Shown one piece after another: positions 19,097-28,270 of a DNA stretch of 64,000 nucleotides (position 1 is its first letter; every line of letters begins with the position of its first letter). Where the stretch lies: NCBI GenBank assembly GCA_027494035.1, contig JAOSJQ010000001.1, forward strand, positions 62,001-126,000, given 5' to 3'. The DNA is from UTCFX2 sp002050125 (GTDB taxonomy: Bacteria > Chloroflexota > Anaerolineae > Anaerolineales > UBA4823). The notes beneath the pieces were generated by a model. The model worked only from the letters and a program-made list of their open reading frames with translations, ran no database searches and had not been told where the DNA came from. The position numbers and the translations under genes are program-made.

Positions 19097-19749
19097 GCGA
19101 TCAACAAGCCCAGCCCGGCAGTGATGGCGCCGACATAAATAAAGATATCGCGCCAGAACCTTTCAGGAAACAACCGGATCAGGGTGTCACTCCATAAGAA
19201 CATCCAGGTGCCCGGCTCGAAGAACACGTTGTGAAAAGCGACGAAAAAGACCCCGAAGCTTAGCAAAACGATGACGATCACCACGAGAATCAGCAACGCT
19301 GATACCAGACCGCCGCGCCCCAATCCTGCACGGTACGCCTGCCACCAACCACCCTGCCATGCCCAAACCCCGAGCAGCGCCAGCAAAACCAGCGAAGCCA
19401 ACCAGACCTTCTGCGCGTTGGCAAGCGCGATTTTCACATCCACCATGTGCCGCAGCTCGCGCTCGTTGTAAACCGGACTGCCATCCTCGAAGCGCAAATC
19501 CCCCAAGAATTCGATCCCCTGATCGTTGTGCAAATATTCCAGGGCAATATTCGACCAATACAAACGTTCTTCCTTTGTAAACCCATAGCTATCGGGCGGG
19601 AAACCGGGAGTGCTGTACTCGAAAGTCAGAAATACTGGAAACAATAACAACCGCACCGCAGTGAGCACCAGCGCGATCGGCACGAGCAGCGTGATCAACC
19701 AGCCAAGATATCGGAATACCTGCTTTTGCGATTGCAGTTGTTCGCTCAT
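19051..19749 (-). CDS. TIGR01906/DUF1461 family integral membrane protein
   Basis: The 232-residue protein has about five membrane segments: one near residues 18-40, two between about 115 and 180, and one near the C-terminus, with an extracytoplasmic loop after the first. The loop carries family-like features: PGFPPDSYGFTKEERLYW, then EYLHNDQGIEFL and ERELRHMVDVK. The TIGR01906 family is widespread in Firmicutes and Chloroflexi and has no established function. Its ATG overlaps the stop of the upstream MFS/spermidine-synthase-like gene by four bases (ATGA), so the two are translationally coupled. Its 3' end runs 46 bp into gpmA on the other strand, giving overlapping coding sequences. Confidence 0.85.
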   Translation of the reverse strand: MSEQLQSQKQVFRYLGWLITLLVPIALVLTAVRLLLFPVFLTFEYSTPGFPPDSYGFTKEERLYWSNIALEYLHNDQGIEFLGDLRFEDGSPVYNERELRHMVDVKIALANAQKVWLASLVLLALLGVWAWQGGWWQAYRAGLGRGGLVSALLILVVIVIVLLSFGVFFVAFHNVFFEPGTWMFLWSDTLIRLFPERFWRDIFIYVGAITAGLGLLIAYVCGSLPSLSRATR

Positions 19750-21314
19750 TGACCGGACCCTTTCGTTAACTCATCGATACCGCCATGTAGTACATAGTTT
19801 AGCACCATTGAATTGGTGATCCATTCAATTGGCGCACGATCATCGGTATAGATCACCTGGCTTTGCGGGGTTGGCTGCAAATTGGCGACAACCCGCTCCA
19901 AAGCGCGCAGCAAAAGCGGGTGCACATCCTGCCGCGAATAGAGATCCAGCAGATTTTGATAGAAATCTTCGATGCGGGTTGGACGCACCGTGGCGTAGAT
20001 CATCGAGTTGAACGAATCCGGCACATCCATGACATACACGCTCGGGAACACCTGCTGAATGGTGCCCGCCAGCCCATCGATTAGGCGGCGGTCATCCGGC
20101 GAACGACCAACGTTCACTGCCAGAACGCCATCATCTGAAAGATGCGCGCGCACCAATTCGAAGAATTCCACCGTCGTGAGATGCCACGGGATGTAAGGCG
20201 GACGATACGCGTCCACACCGATCACCGTGTACTGGCGCTTACTGTGCTCCAAACCCACCCGTCCGTCCTGAGCAATCGCATTAAGATTAGGCATCTCCAT
20301 GCCGAAGTATTCGCGCCCGACCTCAATGATCTGCGGATCGATCTCAAATCCATCGATTGGGATCAGACCATACACCTCGCTGGTCTGGCGGGCTACCGTG
20401 CCAGCTGCCAGCCCGATGATCGCCATGCTTTTCATGCGGGACGGGTCGAACGGCGCGGGGTTGAAAAACGGCGCCGCCAAGAACTGCTCCCAGGGACCGT
20501 GATAATCCAGCTCCGTCGGATGCCACATCGAGTGCACGCCCTGACCCTCATTGAGCCGCAGTAAACGAAAGCCGTCCTGTTCAAGCACTTCGATGTAGTT
20601 GTAAGCCGATTCGCCCTCGTAAATCTGACCCGGTGTGTCCTTGATCGGGCGCTGGGTGAGCAGCCCACCCAGGACAAGCAGCAGGATGAACATCCATGCC
20701 AGGCGCAGCGCCGCGCCCCACCCAAGATGCATCCACGCGCCGATCAGCGCGACCAGCAACAGCAGCTCGCTGAAGATGATGAAAGTCCACGTCGTTCCTA
20801 CCAGGGGGATAAAAACCAGCACCGGCAGAAAAGTGCCGATAAACGAACCCAGGGTGGAGATGGCATAGATGCGCCCCGAAACCCGACCGGCTTCGTTCGG
20901 ATCGCGGATTGCCAGCCGGATTGCGAACGGTGAAATCATTCCAAGCAACGTGACCGGGATGCTGAACAGGATCAAGACCGCCGTAAACGAACCAAACAGC
21001 ACGCCAATCTGAAGCTGGTCGAACGCGCCCGCCGCAAATCTCAGCACCGGGCGGGCGACTAGCGGCGCCAAGCCAGCCAGAAACGCGCCCCAGGCAAGGA
21101 TGTGGTACATAGTGGCGGGGCGCGGGTCGCGGTCTGCCCAGGCGCCACCCGCAAAATAACCGACCGTCAGATAGATCAGGATCAGCCCAATGATGCTCGC
21201 CCACACCAGGTTGCTGGTGCCAAAAACCGAACCCAGAAGGCGTGAAGCCGAAAATTCCAGCGCCAGGGTGGACATCCCGGCAAAGAAAACTGTCAGATAC
21301 AGGTAACGCTTCAT
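19746..21314 (-). CDS. Fused membrane transporter-like and spermidine-synthase-like protein
   Basis: From ATG 21314 the protein has 522 residues. The first ~210 are eight or more membrane segments of the MFS-like module found in fused spermidine synthase proteins (LEFSASRLLGSVFG, then SNLVWASIIGLILIYL). The remainder is a soluble methyltransferase-fold domain like SpeE, with MAIIGLAAGTVARQ (nucleotide loop), IDGFEIDPQIIEVGREYF and the DAYRPPYIPWHLTT segment where an Asp would sit in active aminopropyltransferases. Polyamine synthesis is possible but not certain, since many fused members lack the enzyme residues. A longer frame from 21371 adds 19 unlikely residues. A TACAAT element sits 11 bases before the ATG, so the leader is very short. 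It overlaps the TIGR01906 gene by ATGA. Confidence 0.85.
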   Translation of the reverse strand: MKRYLYLTVFFAGMSTLALEFSASRLLGSVFGTSNLVWASIIGLILIYLTVGYFAGGAWADRDPRPATMYHILAWGAFLAGLAPLVARPVLRFAAGAFDQLQIGVLFGSFTAVLILFSIPVTLLGMISPFAIRLAIRDPNEAGRVSGRIYAISTLGSFIGTFLPVLVFIPLVGTTWTFIIFSELLLLVALIGAWMHLGWGAALRLAWMFILLLVLGGLLTQRPIKDTPGQIYEGESAYNYIEVLEQDGFRLLRLNEGQGVHSMWHPTELDYHGPWEQFLAAPFFNPAPFDPSRMKSMAIIGLAAGTVARQTSEVYGLIPIDGFEIDPQIIEVGREYFGMEMPNLNAIAQDGRVGLEHSKRQYTVIGVDAYRPPYIPWHLTTVEFFELVRAHLSDDGVLAVNVGRSPDDRRLIDGLAGTIQQVFPSVYVMDVPDSFNSMIYATVRPTRIEDFYQNLLDLYSRQDVHPLLLRALERVVANLQPTPQSQVIYTDDRAPIEWITNSMVLNYVLHGGIDELTKGSGQ

Positions 21315-21390
21315 TAGCGTGGGGTATTGTATACCAGATTCAGAGATAATAAAAGACAGCAAACCGGGCATGCTTGGGGTTTTGCATCGT

Positions 21391-21399
21391 TGGTATAAT
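21391..21399 (+). promoter_or_regulatory. Extended -10 promoter of alaS
   Basis: TGGTATAAT at 21391-21399 is a perfect extended -10 element about 42 bp before the alaS ATG. No convincing -35 hexamer or T-box leader is seen. Confidence 0.55.
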
Positions 21400-21440
21400 T
21401 ATCAGGTTCGACCCAGAAATCAACCGTATTTGGAGCAAGT

Positions 21441-24182
21441 ATGACCTCAGAAATGCTGACCGGCGCCAAAATCCGCCAGGATTTTATCGACTTCTTCACC
21501 GAACGCGGCCACACGTTCGTCCCTTCTTCCTCGCTTGTCCCTGGAGGCGACCACACGCTGCTTTTCACCAACGCCGGGATGGTGCAATTCAAAGATGTGT
21601 TTCTTGGCACGGATAAACGTCCCTATGTGCGCGCGGTCAATTCGCAGAAATGCATGCGCGTCGCCGGCAAGCACAACGATCTGGAAGACGTCGGGCAAGA
21701 CGACGTCCACCACACTTTTTTCGAAATGCTCGGCAACTGGTCGTTCGGCGATTATTACAAAAAAGAAGCCATTGCCTGGGCTTGGCAGCTTTTGACCGAA
21801 GTCTGGGGGCTGCCAAAAGACAAGCTCTGGACAACCTGTTTCAAGGACGATCATGGCGACATCCCAACCGATGACGAAGCCTCTTCAGAGTGGTTGAAAC
21901 AACCCGGCATCCATCCGGAACACGTGCTCTTCTTCGGGCGCAAGGATAATTTCTGGGAAATGGCTGAGACCGGACCCTGCGGTCCGTGCAGCGAAATCCA
22001 TCTCGATCTGGGGATCGAACACTGCGACAAACAAGGGACGCCAGAGCACGTCTGCGGGGTCAATGGCGACTGCGCGCGTTTTCTGGAGTTGTGGAACCTG
22101 GTGTTCATTCAATATAACCGCTTGAGCCCCACCAGCCTGGAGCCCTTGCCGACCACCCATGTGGACACAGGTATGGGGTTGGACCGCATCGTCTCGGTGC
22201 TGCAAGGCGTCTACTCGAATTACAAGACCGATCTGCTGCTGCCGCTGATGCGCGCCGCCCAGCAGATGACCGGCGACAGCGACGCCCAAATGGAAACCAA
22301 CCTGACCCCTTACCGGGTCATCGCCGATCATGCGCGGGCTGCGACGTTCCTGATCGCCGACGGCGTAGTGCCGGGGAACATCGGGCGCAACTACGTGTGC
22401 CGCATGATCATCCGGCGCGCGGCGCGCTTCGGTTCGAAGCTGGGTCTCAACCGCCCCTTCCTCGCCCCAGTCGCTGAAAAGGTCATCGAGATTTATGGCG
22501 ATTTTTATCCTGAACTCAAACGCAACCGGGCGACCATCCTGAACAACCTGACCGCGGAAGAAGAGCGCTTTCAGCGCACCGTGGAAAGCGGCATTGCCAA
22601 GCTGGAATCGCTGTTCAACCAGCTTGAGGCTGAAAACAAGCGCGTTTTGCCGGGCGAGCAGGCGTTCGATCTCTACGCCACTTACGGCTTGCCGCTTGAG
22701 ATCACGCGCGACATTGCCCGCGAGCGCAGCCTGGATGTCAACGAAGCCGAGTTCAGCCAGGCGCTGGAAAAACACCGCCTCGCCTCGGGCGCGGGCGAAG
22801 CGTTTGGTCCCATGGGCGGCGAAGACGTGGATGTTTACCGCGACTTGATGAAGCAACTTATCGCGTCGGGCAAACTGCCGCCCGAGGGCGTGCAATACAA
22901 CCCCTACGAACTGCTGGAAGTCGAAGCGCCGCTGCTGGCGCTCGTCGAGGCAGACCGATCCGTGCCAAGCGCGGAACCAGGCGCACAGGTGGAGGTGTTG
23001 CTGCCCGAGACGGGATTTTATGTCGAAGCGGGCGGACAGGTATCCGACACCGGCGTCATCGTCAACGCCGCTGGCGCCCCATGGGAGATCCAGGTGACCG
23101 GGATGCGCAAACCTGCCGCAGGCGTGATCGTTCACGTGGGCAAGGTGGTCTCCGGACAGCCTAAAGTCGGCGACATGGCGATCGCAACGGTCGATCGGCA
23201 GCGCCGCCGCGACATAATGCGCAACCACACCGCCACACACCTGCTCCATACTGAAATAAGGGCGGTTCTGGGCGATCATGCCCGTCAGGCAGGCTCGCTG
23301 GTCGCGCCAGATCACCTGCGTTTCGACTTTACTCATCCCCAGGCGCTCACGTTGGATCAAATCGAGCAGATCGAGGCGGACGTCAACCGCGACATACTCG
23401 GCGATTATCCGCTGAACACTCAGGTTAAACCGCTTCAGCAAGCGATCAGCGAAGGCGCAACCGCGCTTTTTGGCGAGAAATATGGCGAAATCGTCCGGAA
23501 CATCACCATCGGTCAGCCCGAAGTTTTTTCAAACGAGCTTTGCGGGGGGACACATGTGCAAGAGACGGGCGACATCGGGATTTTCCTCATCACCAGCGAG
23601 AGCAGCGCGGCGGCTGGCGTTCGCCGCATCGAAGCGGTGACAGGGCGGGCTGCCTACGACCTTGTGCGCGATCGATTTCGAGTGTTAAAAACCGCGGCGA
23701 GTTTATTGGACGTTTCGCCAGAGGAAGCGTCTGTGCGCGTGAGACAGATTCTCGATGCAGCCAGTGACCTGCAAAAGGAATTAACCGAGTTGCGTCGGCG
23801 CCAGGCTTTATTGACGTTCGAAGGGCTGCTGAATAAAACCGAGGACGTGAACGGCGTTCCGCTATTAGTATTAAATCTGCCGAACCTCGACGTGGATACC
23901 CTGCGCGTTTTGACCGATCGTTTTCGCCAGCGCTACTCGACCGGTGTGGTGGTGCTTGGTTCTACCGGGCAGGATGACCGTCCGATCGTCGTCGCGGCGT
24001 TGACCGATAATCTGCTGCCGCGCGGTCTCAACGCGGTTGATCTGGTGAGGTTTGTGAGCGGTTTCCTGGGCGGAGGCGGCGGCGGCAAGCCAAACCTGGC
24101 TCAGGCAGGCGGTAAAGAAGCCGCTCATTTACCGGAAGCGCTGCAAAAAGTAAAGAACTGGGTGGAGCAAAAGACCTCCTGA
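21441..24182 (+). CDS. alaS: Alanyl-tRNA synthetase
   Basis: This 913-residue class II synthetase charges tRNA-Ala. The N-terminal catalytic core shows GGDHTLLFTNAGMVQFKDVF, MRVAGKHNDLEDVG and ETGPCGPCSEIHLDLG. The tRNA-recognition region is followed by the editing domain with HTATHLLHTEIRAVLG and CGGTHVQETGDIGIF, whose His and Cys residues bind zinc to remove mischarged Ser or Gly. The C-terminal DHHA1 domain ends with the glycine-rich GGGGGGKPNLAQAGGK, as expected. The frame is intact. Its stop codon overlaps the ATG of the first GT-C-like gene by one base (TGATG), so the surface-glycan genes downstream may be expressed together with alaS. This linkage is notable and probably fortuitous, although it keeps expression tied to growth. 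Confidence 0.97.
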   Translation: MTSEMLTGAKIRQDFIDFFTERGHTFVPSSSLVPGGDHTLLFTNAGMVQFKDVFLGTDKRPYVRAVNSQKCMRVAGKHNDLEDVGQDDVHHTFFEMLGNWSFGDYYKKEAIAWAWQLLTEVWGLPKDKLWTTCFKDDHGDIPTDDEASSEWLKQPGIHPEHVLFFGRKDNFWEMAETGPCGPCSEIHLDLGIEHCDKQGTPEHVCGVNGDCARFLELWNLVFIQYNRLSPTSLEPLPTTHVDTGMGLDRIVSVLQGVYSNYKTDLLLPLMRAAQQMTGDSDAQMETNLTPYRVIADHARAATFLIADGVVPGNIGRNYVCRMIIRRAARFGSKLGLNRPFLAPVAEKVIEIYGDFYPELKRNRATILNNLTAEEERFQRTVESGIAKLESLFNQLEAENKRVLPGEQAFDLYATYGLPLEITRDIARERSLDVNEAEFSQALEKHRLASGAGEAFGPMGGEDVDVYRDLMKQLIASGKLPPEGVQYNPYELLEVEAPLLALVEADRSVPSAEPGAQVEVLLPETGFYVEAGGQVSDTGVIVNAAGAPWEIQVTGMRKPAAGVIVHVGKVVSGQPKVGDMAIATVDRQRRRDIMRNHTATHLLHTEIRAVLGDHARQAGSLVAPDHLRFDFTHPQALTLDQIEQIEADVNRDILGDYPLNTQVKPLQQAISEGATALFGEKYGEIVRNITIGQPEVFSNELCGGTHVQETGDIGIFLITSESSAAAGVRRIEAVTGRAAYDLVRDRFRVLKTAASLLDVSPEEASVRVRQILDAASDLQKELTELRRRQALLTFEGLLNKTEDVNGVPLLVLNLPNLDVDTLRVLTDRFRQRYSTGVVVLGSTGQDDRPIVVAALTDNLLPRGLNAVDLVRFVSGFLGGGGGGKPNLAQAGGKEAAHLPEALQKVKNWVEQKTS

Positions 24183-26215
24183 TGCAGCGCACCATCCTGC
24201 GCCCCTGGATGGCGCTGCCGGCGCTGCTGCTGGTTTGTGCACTCGCTTATGGGGTCACGATCCGCCAGCAGGGTTTCTATTGGGACGACTGGACGATTGT
24301 CTGGTACATTCATTTTCTGGGCGCATCCAGCTTCAAAGCCGCGTTTGCCTCTGACCGCCCGCTCCTGGCGTGGATTTACCAGGTCACCACTCCCTTGCTG
24401 GGAGAATCGCCCTTCAACTGGCAGGCGTTTGCGGTAATCACCCGCTGGCTGGCGTGCGCCGCGTTGTGGTGGGCGCTCCGCGGTTTGTGGCCGCGCAATC
24501 CATTGCAAACCAGCGCAATTGCGATCCTGTTTGCGGTTTACCCCGGTTTCAAACAACAGCACATCGCGATCACTTACAGCAATGCATTTCTGGTGCTCGC
24601 GCTTTATCTGAGTTCGTGGGGGTTTATGATCTGGTCGCTGCGGCGGCTATCGCGGTTTTGGCTTCTCTATCTGATCTCATTGCTGCTAGCTATCTATACG
24701 GTTTTTACCGCGGAGCATTTCTTCGGGCTGGAACTGCTTCGACCCGTGTTTCTCTGGATCGTTTTGAGCGAAACAGTCAGTCATTATGGGGAGCGTTTGA
24801 AAAAGACGCTCCTGCTTTGGCTGCCCTTCCTCGCGATCGACCTGGCATTTCTTGTCTGGCGCATCTCTAATCCGACCCCCAGAGCGCAAATCACGCTCTT
24901 TGAGCGCCTCACCAGCGACCCTTCCGGCGCGGTGATTTCGCTCGCCGAAACTGTGCTTAGAGACATTCTGACTGCCAGCTTTTCCGCCTGGAGCCAGATA
25001 TTTCGGCTCGATTGGCTGTCTGCCCAGCCGCCCGGCACAACGGTCAGGTTTGTGGTGATCGCCCTGGCGGCTGCCGCAGCAACTGGTCTGGCGCTGATAT
25101 TTGCCGCCGGACACCGGCGCGATATTGACGCCAGAGCCGGGTTACGCTGGGCAATCCCAGCCATCGGTCTGGGATTGTTCAGCCTGCTGGCTGGCGGAAT
25201 CCCGATCTGGCCCACCAATCTGCGCCTCGAGCTGTTCTTCCCCTGGGACCGCTTCACCCTGCCAATGATGTTCGGGGCTGCGTTGCTGCTGGCAGGGTTG
25301 ATCGAACTGTTGAACTTTGCACCGCCAATAAATATGGCATTGGTGGTGGTATGCGCCGGTTTGGCAGCCGGGTTTCACTACCAAATCGCCCTCTCATTCC
25401 GGGCGGACTGGCTGAGCCAGCGCGATTTTTTCTGGCAGCTCGCCTGGCGCGTCCCGGGGTTAGAGCCGGGCACAATCCTGCTCACTTCAGATTTGCCTTT
25501 CGAATACGATTGGGACAACTCGCTCACTGCGCCGCTCAACTGGACCTATGCGCCGCAAATGCAAGGGACCGAGCTGCCCTACTTGATGTACAACGCCGAA
25601 TCGCGCTTGAGCAGCGGTTTACCCCCGCTGGACAAAAACACCCGGATCCAGGAATACCTGCGCATCACGCCGTTCAGCGGATCGATCTCTCAGGCAGTTG
25701 TGGGTTTTTACCAACCCCCAGGGTCTTGCTTCAAGCTGATCGACCCGCAAATCGACCAGAACCTGCCGGAAAAACCGCGTTACTTCAAAGAAATCTACTC
25801 CTTTTCCAGGCTCGATTTAGTCCACGCAGACGCCGCGCCGCCAGCTCAGCCGCCGCTTCAGTTTTTTGAACCTGAACCGCCCCCAAATTGGTGCTATTAC
25901 TTTCAGAAAGCCGAACTGGCGCGCCAGACGGGCAATTGGAACGAAATTGTCGAACTGGGCGAGAAAGCCTTTGAGACCCGCAAAACTTTCACCCGCAAAA
26001 ACGTTTACGAGCTGCTTCCGTTTATCGAAGGATATGCCCGCAGCAACCAGTTCGATCGGGCATACGAAATGACCCGGCAGGGGTATCAAACCTGGGAGAA
26101 AATGGGAGCAACACTCTGCCTTCTTTGGGATAAAATCTCTGCGGATGCAAGCCTGGGCGCGGAAATCCAATCTGCCTCCAAAGAAATCCACGAGGAATTG
26201 AAATGCAGCGAATGA
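24182..26215 (+). CDS. GT-C-like polytopic membrane protein with TPR-like tail, copy 1
   Basis: The first of three tandem paralogues (677 residues). About ten membrane segments lie between residues 10 and 415. GFYWDDW at 31-37 follows the first helix, the position of the catalytic acidic motif in GT-C glycosyltransferases. A conserved soluble part begins with FFWQLAWRVPGLEPGTILLTS and DNSLTAPLNWTYAP. The C-terminus has TPR-like helical repeats starting CYYFQKAELARQTGNW. GT-C enzymes transfer sugars from polyprenyl-phosphate carriers on the outer face of the membrane; the GT2 gene downstream is a plausible donor maker. The sugar and acceptor are unknown. The gene overlaps alaS by one base and copy 2 by four. 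Family assignment rests on topology and motif only; a flippase or polymerase is an alternative. Confidence 0.72.
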   Translation: MQRTILRPWMALPALLLVCALAYGVTIRQQGFYWDDWTIVWYIHFLGASSFKAAFASDRPLLAWIYQVTTPLLGESPFNWQAFAVITRWLACAALWWALRGLWPRNPLQTSAIAILFAVYPGFKQQHIAITYSNAFLVLALYLSSWGFMIWSLRRLSRFWLLYLISLLLAIYTVFTAEHFFGLELLRPVFLWIVLSETVSHYGERLKKTLLLWLPFLAIDLAFLVWRISNPTPRAQITLFERLTSDPSGAVISLAETVLRDILTASFSAWSQIFRLDWLSAQPPGTTVRFVVIALAAAAATGLALIFAAGHRRDIDARAGLRWAIPAIGLGLFSLLAGGIPIWPTNLRLELFFPWDRFTLPMMFGAALLLAGLIELLNFAPPINMALVVVCAGLAAGFHYQIALSFRADWLSQRDFFWQLAWRVPGLEPGTILLTSDLPFEYDWDNSLTAPLNWTYAPQMQGTELPYLMYNAESRLSSGLPPLDKNTRIQEYLRITPFSGSISQAVVGFYQPPGSCFKLIDPQIDQNLPEKPRYFKEIYSFSRLDLVHADAAPPAQPPLQFFEPEPPPNWCYYFQKAELARQTGNWNEIVELGEKAFETRKTFTRKNVYELLPFIEGYARSNQFDRAYEMTRQGYQTWEKMGATLCLLWDKISADASLGAEIQSASKEIHEELKCSE

Positions 26216-28266
26216 TCGATTCAAACCTGGTTCAGCGTATCCTTCGATCTCGATGGACGCTGGCATTCGGGCTGCTGGTGATCACTTCAATCACCTATGG
26301 CGCATTGATTGTTTCAATGGGGCTCTATTGGGATGACTGGCCTTCACTTTGGTTTCTCCATTACGGAGGACCGCTGATTTTTCCCAAAGCATTCGCAATT
26401 GACCGCCCGCTGCAAGGCTGGCTGTTTGTCCCCACCACGGCGATATTCGGTGAATCGTTGTTCGCCTGGCAAATCTTTGGAATTCTTGCGCGCTGGCTGA
26501 GCGGGCTGGCGCTCGGCTGGGCGCTGGGTTTGGTCTGGCAGACCCGCCGGTTTCAAGTGCTGGGGGTGGTGATCTTGTTCCTGGTCTATCCGGGTTTTTC
26601 TCAACAATGGATTGCCATCACTTATGGGCACCAGTTCCTGATCATGGCGCTGTTCCTGGTCTCCCTGGCGCTAATGATCCTGTCGATCCGCAAGCCCGCT
26701 CGATACTGGCTGCTCACCGGCGCCTCCTTGCTGACCGGGCTATTCAGTATGCTTGCGCTGGAATATTTTTTCGGGCTGGAACTGTTGCGCCCGGTTTTTC
26801 TCTGGCTGGTGTTGAGCGAGACGATCCCTGAATTGCGAGACCGGCTGAGGGAGACGGGGAAACGCTGGCTGCCGTACTTGCTGATGAACACCGGTTTTTT
26901 GATCTGTCGCCTCACGCGCCCCACGCCGCGCGGGGAGGTCACGTTTTTCGCTGACTTTGCCGCCAATCCAGGCGCTGCCCTCACAAATCTAGGGCGGACG
27001 ATCGCTGAGGATCTGGTTAAATCCACCGTTCTGGCATGGAACCGTGCAATCGGATATCTCAAATTCACGGGCGTAAAACCAGAAGTGCTGTCATTATATG
27101 TGGGAATTGGATTAGCGGTTGCGCTGGTGTCGATCTTGCTGCTCGCGCTGGCTCGATCCCACCAAAAAGCATTCGGCGATGACAGGGAGAAAAGCCGCTG
27201 GGGTCTCACCGCCCTGCTCGTCGGCGTATACGCGCTGCTTGTGGGTGGGTGGCCGATTTGGATGACCAATCTGCGCCTCGATTTAAGCATCCCCTGGGAT
27301 CGTTTCACCGAGGCGATGATGCTGGGATCGTGTCTGGCGGTTATCGGCATGATCGATCTGCTGCTTTGGCGGTTTGATTGGCTGAAAATCACCATCATTG
27401 CGGTTTTGGCTGGTCTGGCTGCCGGGGCGCAATTGAACTACGCCCTGCCATTCCGCCAAGAATGGCTTGACCAGCGGACATTTCTCTGGCAGCTCGCCTG
27501 GCGCATACCCGCGATCGAACCAGGCACCGCGCTGCTGACCTCCAACCTGCCTTTTTATTCTTCCACTGACAACTCGTTGTCCGCGGCGATAAACTGGATG
27601 TATGCCCCCGAGTTTCAGTCGGGGCAGATGCCCTATATGATTTTCGATCTCAACGCCAGGCTTGAAGACAGTCTGCCCAGTCTGGAACCCGATGTGCCAT
27701 TGTTCGAAAATTACCGGGCTGTCGACTTCATCGGTAACACCTCCCAGACATTGGTCTTCTATTACAGCCCGCCCCGCTGCCTCAAGGTGATGGATCTTTA
27801 TACCGACCGCCATTATCCGAATAAACCCGGTTCTGTGGTGCTGGCATTACCGCTCTCGCGGCTGGAACTGATCCAGCCTGGAGAGAAAGACGATCCTCAT
27901 ATGCCCGCTTTTCTGGGTCCCGAGCCGAAACACAACTGGTGCTACTATTTCGAAAAAATCGACCTGGCGGTCCAGCTTGGGCACTGGGAAAAAGCCGCCA
28001 ATCTCGCCGACCGTGCTCTGGAAATAAAATCGGCGCTTTCGAGGGATAACGCGCCCGAACTGATCCCGTTGATTTATGCCTATGCGCGCGCCGGCAGATA
28101 TACCAAGGCGATGGAATTATCTCTGCAGGCTGGAAGCCTGTCGAAAAAGATGCACTATTACATATGCGATACCTGGTATTATCTTGGACAGCAAATCCAA
28201 GGCGATCCAGAGTTCACGGCAGCCCAGGCTGAGGTCAACCAGGAATTCGAATGCACACCGCCTTAA
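26212..28266 (+). CDS. GT-C-like polytopic membrane protein with TPR-like tail, copy 2
   Basis: The second paralogue, 684 residues from ATG 26212, which overlaps the stop of copy 1 as ATGA; an ATG at 26203 would add three residues. It shares the layout of copy 1: the acidic motif GLYWDDW near residues 37-43, the segment FAIDRPLQGWLFVPTTAIFG, a hydrophobic block to about residue 420, FLWQLAWRIPAIEPGT, DNSLSAAINWMYAP and a TPR-like tail beginning CYYFEKIDLAVQLGHW. Some motif residues differ from copies 1 and 3 (SAAINWM in place of TAPLNW), suggesting a different substrate or partner. The ordered tandem arrangement with near-equal lengths argues for duplication followed by divergence. It is probably embedded in the same membrane complex or pathway as its neighbours. 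Confidence 0.72.
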   Translation: MIDSNLVQRILRSRWTLAFGLLVITSITYGALIVSMGLYWDDWPSLWFLHYGGPLIFPKAFAIDRPLQGWLFVPTTAIFGESLFAWQIFGILARWLSGLALGWALGLVWQTRRFQVLGVVILFLVYPGFSQQWIAITYGHQFLIMALFLVSLALMILSIRKPARYWLLTGASLLTGLFSMLALEYFFGLELLRPVFLWLVLSETIPELRDRLRETGKRWLPYLLMNTGFLICRLTRPTPRGEVTFFADFAANPGAALTNLGRTIAEDLVKSTVLAWNRAIGYLKFTGVKPEVLSLYVGIGLAVALVSILLLALARSHQKAFGDDREKSRWGLTALLVGVYALLVGGWPIWMTNLRLDLSIPWDRFTEAMMLGSCLAVIGMIDLLLWRFDWLKITIIAVLAGLAAGAQLNYALPFRQEWLDQRTFLWQLAWRIPAIEPGTALLTSNLPFYSSTDNSLSAAINWMYAPEFQSGQMPYMIFDLNARLEDSLPSLEPDVPLFENYRAVDFIGNTSQTLVFYYSPPRCLKVMDLYTDRHYPNKPGSVVLALPLSRLELIQPGEKDDPHMPAFLGPEPKHNWCYYFEKIDLAVQLGHWEKAANLADRALEIKSALSRDNAPELIPLIYAYARAGRYTKAMELSLQAGSLSKKMHYYICDTWYYLGQQIQGDPEFTAAQAEVNQEFECTPP

Positions 28267-28270
28267 GGTC

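Noticed and set aside
21314..21440. T-box leader for alaS
   Set aside because: The leader after the promoter is only about 35 bases, too short for a T-box.
21885..23441. Open frame of 518 codons antisense to alaS
   Set aside because: The complementary strand encodes an intact alanyl-tRNA synthetase with all motifs; the antisense frame has no family pattern and is a high-GC codon shadow.
28076..28270. Early start for the third GT-C-like protein
   Set aside because: It would overlap copy 2 by about 190 bp and adds a basic segment not present in the paralogues.
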